64,000 nt of DNA, from the NCBI GenBank assembly GCA_963721115.1, contig CAVRIA010000011.1:31626-95625 (forward strand), in the 5' to 3' direction. Made by a program: the position numbers and the translations under genes. This DNA comes from CAVRIA01 sp963721115. GTDB lineage: Bacteria; Desulfobacterota; Binatia; HRBIN30; CADEER01. Below the pieces are notes generated by a model that was not told the DNA's origin, did no database searches, and worked only from the letters and a program-made list of their open reading frames with translations. Positions 8,451 through 17,547 of this stretch are shown here, one piece after another (positions within the stretch are counted from its first letter, which is position 1; each line of letters starts with the position of its first letter).

Positions 8451-10110
8451 ATGGCGCAGTCGCGCACCTTCGAGATGTCGCTGCTCGAGGGCGAGTGGCC
8501 GGCGGAAATCCGCGGCCATCACTGGATCAACGGGCCGGGCAAGAGATTGCCCTGGCAGAAGCACTCGATCTTCGCGCCCGGCGTGCTGCAGCGCCTCGAC
8601 CTGCAGCCCAAGGCCGACGGGCGCCTGTCGTGGCACTGGCGCGAGAGCCACGCGTACGACGTCGAGGCGGCGCTCGCCCATCTCGAGGTCTTCGAGGATC
8701 CGCGCGCCTTTCACGTCCTCGGCGGGCCGCTGCTCACCGGCGTGAACAACTCCTTCTTCCTCATCGACGACCGCGTCTTCCTGACCGCCGACTTCAACCG
8801 CCCCTGGGAGATCGACCCGGAGTCCATGCAGCTGAGAACCCCGGTCGGCGCCGTCGTCGAGTGGGGCGGCAGCGCTCGGCTGTCGATGCTGTCGCCCTCG
8901 GTGCCGACGACGGCGCATCCCTTCTACGACCGGCGCGAGGGGATCCTCTACGACTACACGTCGAAGCCCGCGCCGGCGAACGGCACCTCGCTGTCGCGCT
9001 TCCAGCACCAGCTCTTCGTGGCCACCTGGGACGGCCGCGGCTCGGTGCGCCGCTGGGAGGTGCCCGGGGCCGGTCTGTCGCAGTACGTCCACGAGATCGC
9101 CGGCACCCGCAACTTCATCCTGCTGCTCGAGTCCTCCTCCTTCCAGATCGAGACCGGCATCGCCTGGTTCGGGCTGCCGAAGCTGGAGCCGCACCTGCCG
9201 GTCTCCAACCTCTACGTCGTCCGCAAGAGCGATCTCGTCGAGGCGAACCGCGTGCGCGGCGTACCGTTCCGCAAGATCGAGGTACCGGTCGAGGCGTTTC
9301 ACGTTCTCGCCGACTACGAGGACGACGGGCAGTGCGTCGACCTGTGGCTGGCGCACGGCAACGGCCTCGACTTCCTCGTCACCAACGGCCCGGCGGACGT
9401 GCACTGGAAGACCGGTAAGCCGTTCGAGCGCTGGCAGCTCGACCGCTTCATCCACGCCGACTACGCGCCGATCGGACGCTACCGGGTCGACGTCGACCGC
9501 GAGCGGGTCGTCGAGAGCCATCGGGTCATCGACTACGACCGCTGGTGGGGGGCGGGCGTGTGGAGCTGGGACCCGCGGCCGGCGAACCCGAAGGAGAGCC
9601 CACTCTACGTCAGCTGGCTCGGTTACGACTCCGATCTGGTCAGCCGCCGGCTGATGGACCTCTACGGCGACCGCCCGCACCGCATCCTGCCGCCGCAGCT
9701 CCGTTCCGGACGGCAGGCACCCGCCGGCGCTCACCGCCGTCGACTGGGAGAGCGGCGACGTCGTGCAGGAGTACCGCTATCCCGACGGCACCACGACGAT
9801 CGCCAACCAGTTCATCCCCCGCCCCGGCGGCGAGGGCGGCTGGGTGGGGGTGTACCTCGTCTCCCCCAAACGCGACGTGCAGTACTGGCTCTTCGATGCG
9901 GAGCGCATCGCCGCCGGCCCGGTCGCCCGCCTCGGCTGCCCGGAGCTGCGCCCGGAGCGAACGATCCACCACACCTGGACCGCCGAAGCGCCGGCGCGCA
10001 CGTCGTCCTACCGCGTCTCCATCGCCGACGACCTCGGCGCCGACTGGCGTCACCTGCCCGAGCCGTTCCGCAAGGTCGTGGAGACGGGAATCAGAAGGGC
10101 AGGGGGTTAG
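8451..10110 (+). CDS. Carotenoid oxygenase (RPE65/ACO family), one apparent frameshift
   Basis: The start ATG 8451 follows GGAGGG by 6 nt. The protein resembles the seven-bladed iron(II) dioxygenases that cleave carotenoids, apocarotenoids or stilbenes. Conserved iron-ligand histidines fall in the expected order: TTAHPFYD, YVHEIAGTRNF, EAFHVLADY and, after the frame break, ERTIHHTW. Other family signatures are LLTGVNNSFF and FIPRPGG. The frame breaks between about 9700 and 9718 and continues one base over to the stop at 10108-10110, giving about 552 residues, slightly longer than the usual 450-500. All four His survive, so a consensus error is likelier than gene decay. It probably forms an operon with the upstream GST-like gene. 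Confidence 0.82.
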
Positions 10111-10365
10111 GCTGTTGGCTGTTGGGGGCTAGCCCGTTGAAAAACCCCACCCCATGCTTCCACAAGCTCAGCATGAGCGGATCCCCTCCTTGATTCACAA
10201 CGACTTTTTCCGCTCGTCCTGAGCTTGTCGAAGGGCGTCCGGGCCTTTTCAACGGGCAGGGAAAGGAGGCGTACCCCTAACACCGTAACCCCGTAACACC
10301 GTAACCCCATAACCCCCTGTCCCGCGGTAGCGCGGGGCGTGGAGATCCGCTATGGCGATTCGCGC
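10111..10365. repeat. Intergenic inverted element with the CTTGTCGAAG motif, then a CCGTAACACCGTAACCCC tandem run
   Basis: Outer arms CCCGTTGAAAA (10133-10143) and TTTTCAACGGG (10246-10256) are perfect inverted repeats. Inside them, 10156-10180 and 10210-10233 are a second imperfect pair built on GAGCTTGTCGAAG, a short motif I know as widespread between genes in many environmental bacteria. Positions 10274-10318 are a small tandem array of CCGTAACACCGTAACCCC-type units. There is no gene. The first element might act as a bidirectional hairpin terminator after the carotenoid oxygenase; that is inference. Confidence 0.65.
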
Positions 10366-12739
10366 ATGTCTACAGCCTCTCGGCGTAGCGTCAGGGCAGC
10401 GGCGGCGCCGGCGCCAGTCACGGACGCCTTCGATCCGACGCGCAATCCGGCCCTGCTGAGCGCTCTCTTCGAGTACGCGCCGGGGCTGTGCTGGACGGTC
10501 GACCGGGAGCTCCTGTGCCGTTTCGTTTCGCGGCAGGCGCCGGCGGACTTCGGCATCGAGGCGGGAAGGTCGATCGTCTCGGAGCGCCACCTAGCACCGC
10601 ACCAATCCGGGCTCGCCGGAGGGCGAGAAGTCTACGAGGTCCGCTGCGACGCACAGGTCTTTCGCTGCCAGCTCGAGCCCCTGCGCGACGAGGACGGCTC
10701 GATCACTGGTGTGTTCGGAATCGCGCTGGAGATCACCGAGCAGCGCGTGGCCGCGGCGACCCTGGCCCTGCAGCAGGACGTGTTCCAGGCGGTTCTCGAG
10801 CAGGCGGCCGACGGCGTCGCCATCGTCGACGCCGCCGGGCGAGTCGTGTTCCTGAACGCCGGGGCGCGGCGGCTCACCGACACGGAAGCTCTGGGGACGG
10901 CGCTGACCGAGGGCGCACCCGTCTGGGGGGAGTGGCACCGGAGCGACGGATCGCTGATGCAAATCGAGGATTGGCCCTTCACCAGGGCGCTGGGCGGGGA
11001 GGTGACCGTCGGCAGGCACATCTACAAGCAGCTCCGCGACGGCGGGCGCCGTCACGTCCTCCTCTCCACGGTGCCGCTGCGCGATTCGAGCGGAGACATC
11101 GCCGGGGCGGTGGCGACGGTCGTCGACATCACCTCGCAGAAGGAGGTCGAGGAGCAGGTGCGGCAGCTCAACGACGAGCTCGAGAAGCGCGTGCGGGCGC
11201 GCACGGCCGAGCTCGACACCACGCGCGTCGTGCTCGATCGAGAGGCCGCCGAGCGCCGCAAGGCGGTGGAGTCGCTCGCGCGGAGCCGCCAGCAGCTGCT
11301 CGACATCGTCAACAACTCGACCGCGGTGATCTACCTGAAGGACACCGCCGGCCATTATCTCCTCGTCAACCGGCGCTATGAGCGGCTGTTCAAGGTCAGC
11401 AACGAAGAGATCGTCGGCAAGACCGACTACGACTACTTCCCGCCCGAAGTCGCCGCTTCCCTGCGAGCCAACGACGCGCGCGTGGTGGCGGAGGAGCGCT
11501 CCATCGATTTCGAGGAGATCGTTCCCGAGGACGACGGCGACCACGTCTTCGTCTCGGTCAAGTTCCCCCTGCGCGACGCCGCCGGCGCGATCTACGGCGT
11601 CTGCGGGATCTCGACCGACATCAGCGCCCGCAAGCGGATGGAGGCAGAATCTGCGGCGCTCGGAGGCCGCCCTCTCGGCGGTCATCGAGAGCAGCACCGA
11701 CTCCATCTGGTCGGTCGGTCGCGACTACCACGTCACGGCGCTGAACGCCGTCGCCGCTTCCCTGCTTCGCTCGCTGGTGAGGATCGAGCCCCGGCTCGGT
11801 GAGCGGGCGGGCGACATCGTCCCCCGGTCGACTGCGCGGCGCTGGGCGGGGCTTCTCGACCGCTCCCTGGCGGGCGAGCGCTTGGTGGGCGAGGAGTCGG
11901 TGGTCATCGACGGCGCTATCCGCCACTTCCTCATTTCATTGAATCCGACTCTGCAGGACGGACGCGTCATCGGCGTCACCATCTTCGGCAAGGACGTGAC
12001 CGAGCTGAAGCACGCCGAGGAGCAGGCCCGCCAGCATCAGGCCGAGCTGGCGCACGTCCTGCGCGTGCACACGATCGGCGAGATGGCCGCCAGCCTGGCG
12101 CACGAGATCAATCAGCCGCTCGGCGCCATCGCCAACTACGCCCAGGGCTGCCGGAACTACCTCCTGTCGGGAAACGGATCCTCGGAGGAGTTCCTGGACG
12201 TCATCGAGCAGATCGCGGCAGAGGCGCTGCGCGCCGGCGAGATCACGCGGCGCGTACGAGAGCTCCTGCGCAAGGAGACCGGGGAGCGCGAGCAGGCCGA
12301 ATTGAACCAGATCGTTCGCAAGGCCCTGCACATCGTCGAGCCCGGCGCGCGCCGGGACGGCGTGATCCTGCGCTTCGAAGCGGCCGACGAGCTGCCGCCG
12401 CTGCGGGTCGACGTCATTCAGATCGAGCAGGTACTGATCAACCTGCTGCTCAACGGCATCGAGTCGATCGACCGCACGCGGGACGTACGCGAGGTCGTCG
12501 TCCGCACGTACGTCGCGCCCGGGGAGGTCGAGGTGTCCGTGTGCGACACGGGAGTCGGCCTCGACGGGTCGGTCGAGAAGGGCCTCTTCGAGCCGTTCTT
12601 CACGACCAAGGCGAGCGGGCTGGGCATGGGGCTGGCGATCAGCCGCTCGATCGTTCAGGCGCACGGCGGCCGCCTCTGGGCCGAGCCGCTGCCGGGGGGT
12701 GGCGCCTGCTTTCGCTTCACCCTACCCGTCGAGCAGTAG
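10366..12739 (+). CDS. Soluble multi-PAS sensor histidine kinase, one apparent frameshift
   Basis: About 790 residues once corrected, with no membrane segments. Four PAS-like modules are visible: about residues 20-135, 140-260, 320-435 (NSTAVIYLKDTAGHYLLVNRRY) and 445-560 (ESSTDSIWSVG), with a coiled coil at 260-320. The kinase core has the phospho-acceptor box LAHEINQPLGAIANYA, the N box LLLNGIESI, G1 DTGVGL, F box FEPFFTTK and G2 GLGMGLAISRSI, of the FixL/TodS type. The frame shifts near 11640-11660, between the third and fourth PAS. No response regulator lies beside it, so it is an orphan or pairs with a distant partner. Its ligand is unknown; heme or small aromatic compounds are bound by some relatives. 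Confidence 0.85.
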
Positions 12740-12745
12740 ATCCGA

Positions 12746-13630
12746 TCAGCTCGCCGTCTGCATTCCGCAGTCGGGCGAGCGGCGCTCGCGCAGCTGGCGC
12801 GAGGTGAGCGTCGTGCCGTCGGGGCTCCAGCCGGGAGGCTCGACCAGGTAGGCGAGCCGGGTGCGCAGCGGATTCGGCCGCAGGGCGTCGCGCAGCATGG
12901 CGGCCCACTCGTGGAAGGCGATCCGCACCGGGTTGTAGGTGTCGATGTTCTTGGTCAGCCCGTAGCGGACGCGCGCCCTCTCCGGCTCGAAAGTGCCGAA
13001 GATCTTGTCCCAGACGATGAACATGCCGGCGTGGTTGCGGTCGAGGTACTCGACGTTGTTGCCGTGGTGGACGCGGTGGTGCGACGGCGTGTTGAGGATC
13101 CACTCGAGCGGACCCAGCCGATCGATCGCCTCGGTGTGGATCCAGAACTGGTAGATCGTGTTGATCGCGATTGCGGCCAGCACCATCTCCGGCTGAAAGC
13201 CGAGCAGGACGAGCGGCCACCAGAACAGCAGGCTGGTGAACGGCGTCGTCCACGACTGCCGCAGCGCCGTCGAGAAGTTGTAGCGCTGGCTCGAGTGGTG
13301 GTTCTCGTGCGCGGCCCACAGGAAGCGAACCTCGTGGTGCAGGCGATGGAACCAGTAGTAGACGAGGTCGGCGAGGATCAGGAGCAGCGCCCACACCCAC
13401 CACGATCCGTCGAGGTGCAAGAGCGCGAACGGCACCAGGGCGGTGAGCAGGGCCAGGTGCACGCCCTTCATGAAGAGGTCGATCAGGACGTTGCCGACTC
13501 CCATCGACAGGCTGGCGATCGTGTCCTTCCTCTCGTAGCCGCGCAGGTGCTGCGAGCCGGCGATGACGCCTTCGACGATCAGCAGCGCGAAGAAGGCGGG
13601 GATGGCGTAGAGCGTGAGATCGAGGGTCAC
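12746..13630 (-). CDS. Fatty acid hydroxylase / sterol desaturase family membrane protein
   Basis: A 294-residue integral membrane di-iron enzyme. The three histidine boxes are clear: HRLHH near residue 90, HENHHSS near 105, and HRVHH near 180 (SHHRVHHGNN), in the arrangement of the sterol desaturase/fatty acid hydroxylase superfamily. Four to five hydrophobic segments surround them. The start is taken as GTG 13630, which overlaps the TGA of the upstream TetR gene by 4 nt (GTGA), so the pair is translationally coupled. The substrate cannot be read from the sequence: sterol, hopanoid, carotenoid or fatty acid are all possible. It converges on the histidine kinase, 6 bp apart. Confidence 0.85.
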   Translation of the reverse strand: MTLDLTLYAIPAFFALLIVEGVIAGSQHLRGYERKDTIASLSMGVGNVLIDLFMKGVHLALLTALVPFALLHLDGSWWVWALLLILADLVYYWFHRLHHEVRFLWAAHENHHSSQRYNFSTALRQSWTTPFTSLLFWWPLVLLGFQPEMVLAAIAINTIYQFWIHTEAIDRLGPLEWILNTPSHHRVHHGNNVEYLDRNHAGMFIVWDKIFGTFEPERARVRYGLTKNIDTYNPVRIAFHEWAAMLRDALRPNPLRTRLAYLVEPPGWSPDGTTLTSRQLRERRSPDCGMQTAS

Positions 13631-14274
13631 CGGACCTCCCGTTTTCGGTTCGCGAGCGGACCGAGAGCCCGCGCCGCGATCTCGTACAGAGACTCGAGCC
13701 GGCGCGCCTCTTCCGTTCCGTCGCCGAAGAGGAAGCGCGACACGGCCATGCCCTGCATGGTGTCGAGGACCAGCGCCAGGGTGGTGTCCAGCGCCGCGGG
13801 GTCTCCCGCCAGCTCCGGAAAGTAGGCGCGGGCGAGGCGAAAAACGTTGCGCTGGTGGCGATCGGCGATCGGCCGGATCTGGTCGTGCAGCTCGGCGTCG
13901 GTGCGCGCCGCCGTGTAGAGCTCGAGCACGGCCGCGTAACGTGGCCTCGTGTACATCGACCAGAGCAGATCGATCGCCGCGCGCAGCCGATCGACGCGCG
14001 GAGGCAGGCCCGCGAAGCCGTCCTGATACTCCTCCGTCAGCCCGGCAAAGAGGCGCTGCACGGCCGCGGCGACCAACATGGCACGAGTGGGGAAGTGGTG
14101 CAGCTGCGCACCGCGCGATACGCCGGCGCGCTCGGCCACCACCGTCGTCGTCGTACCCGCGTACCCGAGCTCGACGAGGCAATCGAGCGCCGCGTCGAGG
14201 AGCAGCGCGCGGGTCGTCGCGCTGCGCTCGGCCTGCGTGCGCCGGGAGGGCTTTTCCGCCAGAGCCAGAGACAT
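13627..14274 (-). CDS. TetR/AcrR-family transcriptional regulator
   Basis: The 215-residue protein has a TetR N-terminal helix-turn-helix at about residues 15-60 (AALDCLVELGYAGTTT, AERAGVSRGAQLHHF) and a helical ligand-binding domain after it. ATG 14274 is preferred over the in-frame ATG at 14304, because the latter would place the start inside a strong palindrome that looks like the operator. The gene is the first of a two-gene unit with the hydroxylase/desaturase downstream (4-nt overlap), so it probably controls that enzyme and itself, responding to a lipid or hydrophobic ligand. The last point is inference. Confidence 0.85.
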   Translation of the reverse strand: MSLALAEKPSRRTQAERSATTRALLLDAALDCLVELGYAGTTTTVVAERAGVSRGAQLHHFPTRAMLVAAAVQRLFAGLTEEYQDGFAGLPPRVDRLRAAIDLLWSMYTRPRYAAVLELYTAARTDAELHDQIRPIADRHQRNVFRLARAYFPELAGDPAALDTTLALVLDTMQGMAVSRFLFGDGTEEARRLESLYEIAARALGPLANRKREVR

Positions 14275-14297
14275 GAAGTCAGGCTTGTAGCGGTTCG

Positions 14298-14325
14298 TAA
14301 ACAAACAGTCAAGCCTGATTGTTTA
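14298..14325. promoter_or_regulatory. Candidate TetR operator, 28-bp palindrome
   Basis: The half sites TAAACAAACAG (14298-14308) and CTGATTGTTTA (14315-14325) are inverted repeats with one mismatch around a 6-bp centre. The site lies 24 bp upstream of the chosen TetR start. A second inverted pair, TCAGGCTTG (14279-14287) with CAAGCCTGA (14310-14318), overlaps its centre. This AT-rich, symmetric site in GC-rich DNA is where an autoregulating TetR repressor would bind. Confidence 0.7.
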
Positions 14326-14507
14326 TCCGGCAGAGGCGAAGCAAAGAAGAGGCAACGGCTGAACTCATAGCGAGAGAAGGCCTCGTGCAAAGCTCCACGT
14401 GGCTTCCCTTTGGCGGCGAGCTCTGTGGCTGTCGAGGCGGCCTACTTCTGCCCCTTATCGGGCAAATTTATTGAATATTGCGCTCGGGTATGGTTTCTGG
14501 TCCTCTC

Positions 14508-14786
14508 ATGGACCCTTCGCCTGTTCCTGTCTTCGACGAGTTGTACGACCACCTGGAGCGAACGACCCGTTTGCGGCGCGAGGAGGCGGAGCGGGTGGTG
14601 GCAGAGATCTTCGAGTACTTCTCCGAATCGACGGAGCAGTTCGTGCGGCGCCGCCACGCCGAGCTGCAGAGCGAGTCGCGCCGCAACGAGGAGATCTTCC
14701 GTCTCATCGCGGCGGAGATGAGCGGCCGCCGCTTCACGGCGCCGCCGCTCACCGAGCGCCAGATCCGCCGCCTGGTCTATGGGTGA
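14508..14786 (+). CDS. Small charged, probably coiled-coil protein of unknown function upstream of glmS
   Basis: A 92-residue protein from ATG 14508 (MDPSPVPV); ATG 14490 would add six residues. It is almost wholly helical and charged, with EEAERVVAEIFEYFSEST and RRNEEIFRLIAAEM, and ends LTERQIRRLVYG. I do not recognise it. It lies 146 bp upstream of glmS on the same strand, separated by short GCCGGT repeats, so co-transcription is possible. Base composition and codon use are like the neighbours. No membrane segment or Cys motif is seen. Confidence 0.5.
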   Translation: MDPSPVPVFDELYDHLERTTRLRREEAERVVAEIFEYFSESTEQFVRRRHAELQSESRRNEEIFRLIAAEMSGRRFTAPPLTERQIRRLVYG

Positions 14787-14932
14787 GCCGGTGGGCCAGT
14801 GCGCCGGTGCGCCGGTGGCCGGTAGCTTGGCGCGCCGGGTGCGGCGCTTTTGGCATACCGGCTCACCGGCATACCGGCTCGCTCGCACGCCGGCGTACCG
14901 GCTCACCCGCCCACCAACTTCGGAGGTAACCA
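14787..14932. repeat. Short GGTGAGCCGGT / ACCGGCTCACC repeats before glmS
   Basis: The spacer is made of direct repeats of GCCGGTG and, further on, its inverse (ACCGGCTCACC, ACCGGCATACCGGCTC), so the left half can pair with the right half. Similar wording recurs at 18793-18822 and near 48290-48312. The glmS ribosome-binding site GGAGG lies at 14921-14925 at its right end. It might influence glmS expression through RNA folding, but no ribozyme core motif is visible. Confidence 0.6.
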
Positions 14933-16753
14933 ATGTGTGGAATTGTCGGCTATGTCGGTAAGCAGAACGCCCTGCCGATCCTGATCGCGGGAATGCACCG
15001 GCTGGAGTATCGGGGCTACGACTCGGCGGGCGTGGCGGTCGTGGGGCGCAGTGGCCTGCGCGTGCACAAGGCGGCGGGCAAGGTACGGCAGTTCGAGTCG
15101 ACCCTGCCCAAGCGCCTGGCCGGCGGGGTCGGGATCGCGCACACGCGCTGGGCGACGCACGGCGAGCCGAACGACGTCAACGCGCACCCGCACGTCGACT
15201 GCTCGGGAAAGATCGCGGTCGTGCACAACGGAATCATCGAGAACGCCTCCGTCCTGCGCCAGGAGCTGGAGGCGAAGGGGCACGTCTTCGTCTCCGACAC
15301 CGACACGGAGGTACTGGCGCACCTCATCGAAGCGGCGGGCGGCGATCTCGACCAGGCGGTTCGACAGGCGCTGTCGGCGGTGGAAGGGACGTACGGCATC
15401 GCGGTGGTGTCGTCGCGTTCTCCCGACCGCGTCATCGTGGCACGCAACGGCAGCCCGGTCGTGATCGGGCTCGGCGACCGGGAGATGTTCGTCGCCTCCG
15501 ACGTCGCGGCGCTGGTCCGCCACACGCAGCAGGTGGTGTACCTAGACGACCGCGAGGTCGCGGTGGTGGAAGCCGGCGGCTTCCGTACCACCACGCTGGA
15601 CGACCGCCCGACCAACAAGAGCCCGTCGACGGTGTCGTGGGGGCACGACGCGTATGAGCGCGGCCCCTATCCGCACTTCATGCTGAAGGAGATCATGGAG
15701 CAGCCCGAGGCGTGCGAGCGCACGCTGAAGGGACGGCTCGACACGCAGTTCCAGACCGCGCGCCTGGGTGGCTTGAACCTCACGCCCCGCGACCTGCTCG
15801 ACATCCGCCGCGTCAAGATCCTCGGCTGCGGCTCGGCCTACTACGCGGGCATCTCGGGCGCCCACCTGATCGAGACGCTCACGCGCATTCCCGCCGATGC
15901 CGAGCCGGCCTCGGAGTTCCGCTATCGCAATCCGGTGATCGAGAAGGAGACGCTCTACGTCGCAGTGAGCCAGTCGGGCGAGACGGCGGACACCCTGGCC
16001 GCGGTGCAGGAGGTGCGCCGCAAGGGCGGGCGCGTGCTCGGGGTGGTCAACGTGGTCGGCAGCAGCATCGCGCGCGAGTGCGACGGCGGGGTCTACATCC
16101 ATGCCGGGCCCGAGATCTCGGTGATGTCGACCAAGACCTTCACCTGCACGCTGATCACTTTCGCCCTCCTGGCGCTTCACTTGGGACGTATCCGCGACCT
16201 GTCGCCGGCGGCGGGGAAGCGCCTCATCGACGGGCTGCAGAAGCTCCCCGACCACATCCGCGAGATCCTGCGCGGCGACGCGGCCATCCGCGACGTGGCG
16301 CGTAAGTACGCGCACTGCGCCAGCGCCTTCTTCATCGGCCGCGCCAACGGTTACCCGGTGGCGCTGGAGGGGGCGCAGAAGCTCAAGGAGGTCTCCTACC
16401 TTCACGCCGAGGCCTACCCGGCCTCCGAGCTGAAGCACGGACCGCTCGCTCTCATCTGCCCGGAGACGCCGACCGTGGCGGTGCTGCCGCGCGACTACCT
16501 GTACGAGAAGTCGCTGTCATCCGTGCAAGAGATCCGCGCCCGACGCGGCCCGGTCATCGCCGTGACCCACCCCGGTGACGAAGGGTTGGCGACGATGGTC
16601 GACGACGTCCTGCTGGTGCCGCCGTCGGAGGGCGTGCTCGACCCGATCCTGCTGACCATCCCGCTGCAGCTGTTCGCCTACCACTGCGCGGTCGAGCTCG
16701 GGCGCGACATCGACCAGCCGCGCAACCTGGCAAAGAGCGTGACCGTCGAGTGA
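14933..16753 (+). CDS. glmS: Glutamine--fructose-6-phosphate aminotransferase (isomerizing)
   Basis: The 606-residue enzyme makes glucosamine-6-phosphate from fructose-6-phosphate and glutamine, the entry step to UDP-GlcNAc for peptidoglycan and LPS. The N-terminal MCGIVGYVG holds the catalytic Cys after Met removal; RGYDSAG and HTRWATHG are glutaminase-domain signatures. Two SIS sugar-isomerase domains follow (CGSAYYAG, SQSGETADTL; then FIGRANGYPVALEGAQKLKE). The C-terminal LAKSVTVE is the classical ending. Full length and intact. GGAGG 8 nt upstream supports the start. Confidence 0.97.
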   Translation: MCGIVGYVGKQNALPILIAGMHRLEYRGYDSAGVAVVGRSGLRVHKAAGKVRQFESTLPKRLAGGVGIAHTRWATHGEPNDVNAHPHVDCSGKIAVVHNGIIENASVLRQELEAKGHVFVSDTDTEVLAHLIEAAGGDLDQAVRQALSAVEGTYGIAVVSSRSPDRVIVARNGSPVVIGLGDREMFVASDVAALVRHTQQVVYLDDREVAVVEAGGFRTTTLDDRPTNKSPSTVSWGHDAYERGPYPHFMLKEIMEQPEACERTLKGRLDTQFQTARLGGLNLTPRDLLDIRRVKILGCGSAYYAGISGAHLIETLTRIPADAEPASEFRYRNPVIEKETLYVAVSQSGETADTLAAVQEVRRKGGRVLGVVNVVGSSIARECDGGVYIHAGPEISVMSTKTFTCTLITFALLALHLGRIRDLSPAAGKRLIDGLQKLPDHIREILRGDAAIRDVARKYAHCASAFFIGRANGYPVALEGAQKLKEVSYLHAEAYPASELKHGPLALICPETPTVAVLPRDYLYEKSLSSVQEIRARRGPVIAVTHPGDEGLATMVDDVLLVPPSEGVLDPILLTIPLQLFAYHCAVELGRDIDQPRNLAKSVTVE

Positions 16754-16774
16754 GAGGCGCGCGCCTCTCACTCG
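16747..16774. terminator. Perfect 28-bp palindrome spanning the glmS stop codon
   Basis: The arms CGAGTGAGAGGCGC (16747-16760) and GCGCCTCTCACTCG (16761-16774) are perfectly complementary with no spacer, and the TGA stop lies within the first arm. It would form a very stable hairpin at the end of the mRNA, but no T-run follows, so it may be a transcript-end stabiliser or protein-binding site rather than a simple intrinsic terminator. Confidence 0.5.
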
Positions 16775-17547
16775 GTGACGAGACAGACAACGGTGGAGAC
16801 AAAGAGCCCCACCGCCTCCCCTTTGATCACAAGGAACCGGTTGGTTCTGTGCGGGGCTTGCGCCCCTGCGGCCCCTCCGGGGAGGGAACCGCTCAGACGC
16901 CGCGGTTCCCTCCCCGCACCCCTCTCTCCGGTGGCTCCGCTCGGCTGATGGGCTTTTCAAGCCGGGTTCGCCGGCGCGCCACTCGTCGGCGCCTTCTCTG
17001 CTGGCCTCTTCGAGTCCGCCCGCGATCCGTGGCCGCGTCGGCAGTCGATCGTGCTACGGGCATCCCGCCTGCACGGGAGCCGGGTTGGAGGGGGAGAGCG
17101 GTCCGATGGACCGCTATGCAGGCCGAGGCCTACGCCACACGGGATCCCTCCCCGCGCCCCTCTCTCCGGTGGCTTCGCTCCGAGGCGAATGTGCTTCCCC
17201 TTGAGCACCGCGCCACTCTCGGCCGATCTCGCTCCCACGCCTCTTCGCGCAATGACGACGACTCTTCGGTTCTCGATCTTCCAACCTCAACAACCAAGCC
17301 AGCTCAACAACCTCAACAACCTGCCCGTCCCGCCTCTTCGAAAGGTCGAGGCCTTGGCGTGTTGATTTCTTCCCAACCAACAACCAACAACTCAACAACC
17401 CAACAACCTGCCCTTTCACCCTTTCCGAGAGATCGAGGCCTTGGATTTTGATTCATTTCGATTAAAACGATAGAACCCAACCACCAACAGCTCAACAACC
17501 CAGCAGCTTGGCTTCACCCGCCGTAGGGACCATGCCGGGGGAGACGG
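16775..17547. repeat. Gene-free gap: family A copy 3 (long form, inverted) and CAACAACC runs
   Basis: From about 16801 to 17270 lies family A copy 3 in minus orientation. It carries the same internal insert as copy 1, including GCAGTCGAT/CATCGGACCGCT-type sequence and paired GGGAGGGAACCGC arms. Two further short A ends follow at about 17330-17361 and 17425-17451 (GAGGCCTTGG). CAACAACC-type runs fill 17283-17325, 17375-17410 and 17475-17510. I see no gene in 0.77 kb. The fucosidase ribosome-binding site GGGGGAG lies at the right end. Confidence 0.8.

Noticed and set aside
7194..9734. An 846-codon open frame on the minus strand
   Set aside because: It is the antisense shadow of the GST-like and carotenoid oxygenase genes plus repeat A; composition is Arg/Ala/Pro-rich without motifs. 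GC-rich DNA gives many such frames.
14787..14932. A glmS ribozyme in the leader
   Set aside because: The spacer is built from GCCGGT repeats and shows no ribozyme core sequence; glmS ribozymes are mainly found in Gram-positive bacteria.
17283..17510. A CRISPR-like impression from the CAACAACC runs
   Set aside because: Units are 8 bp or so, spacing is irregular, there are no spacers of constant length and no cas genes.
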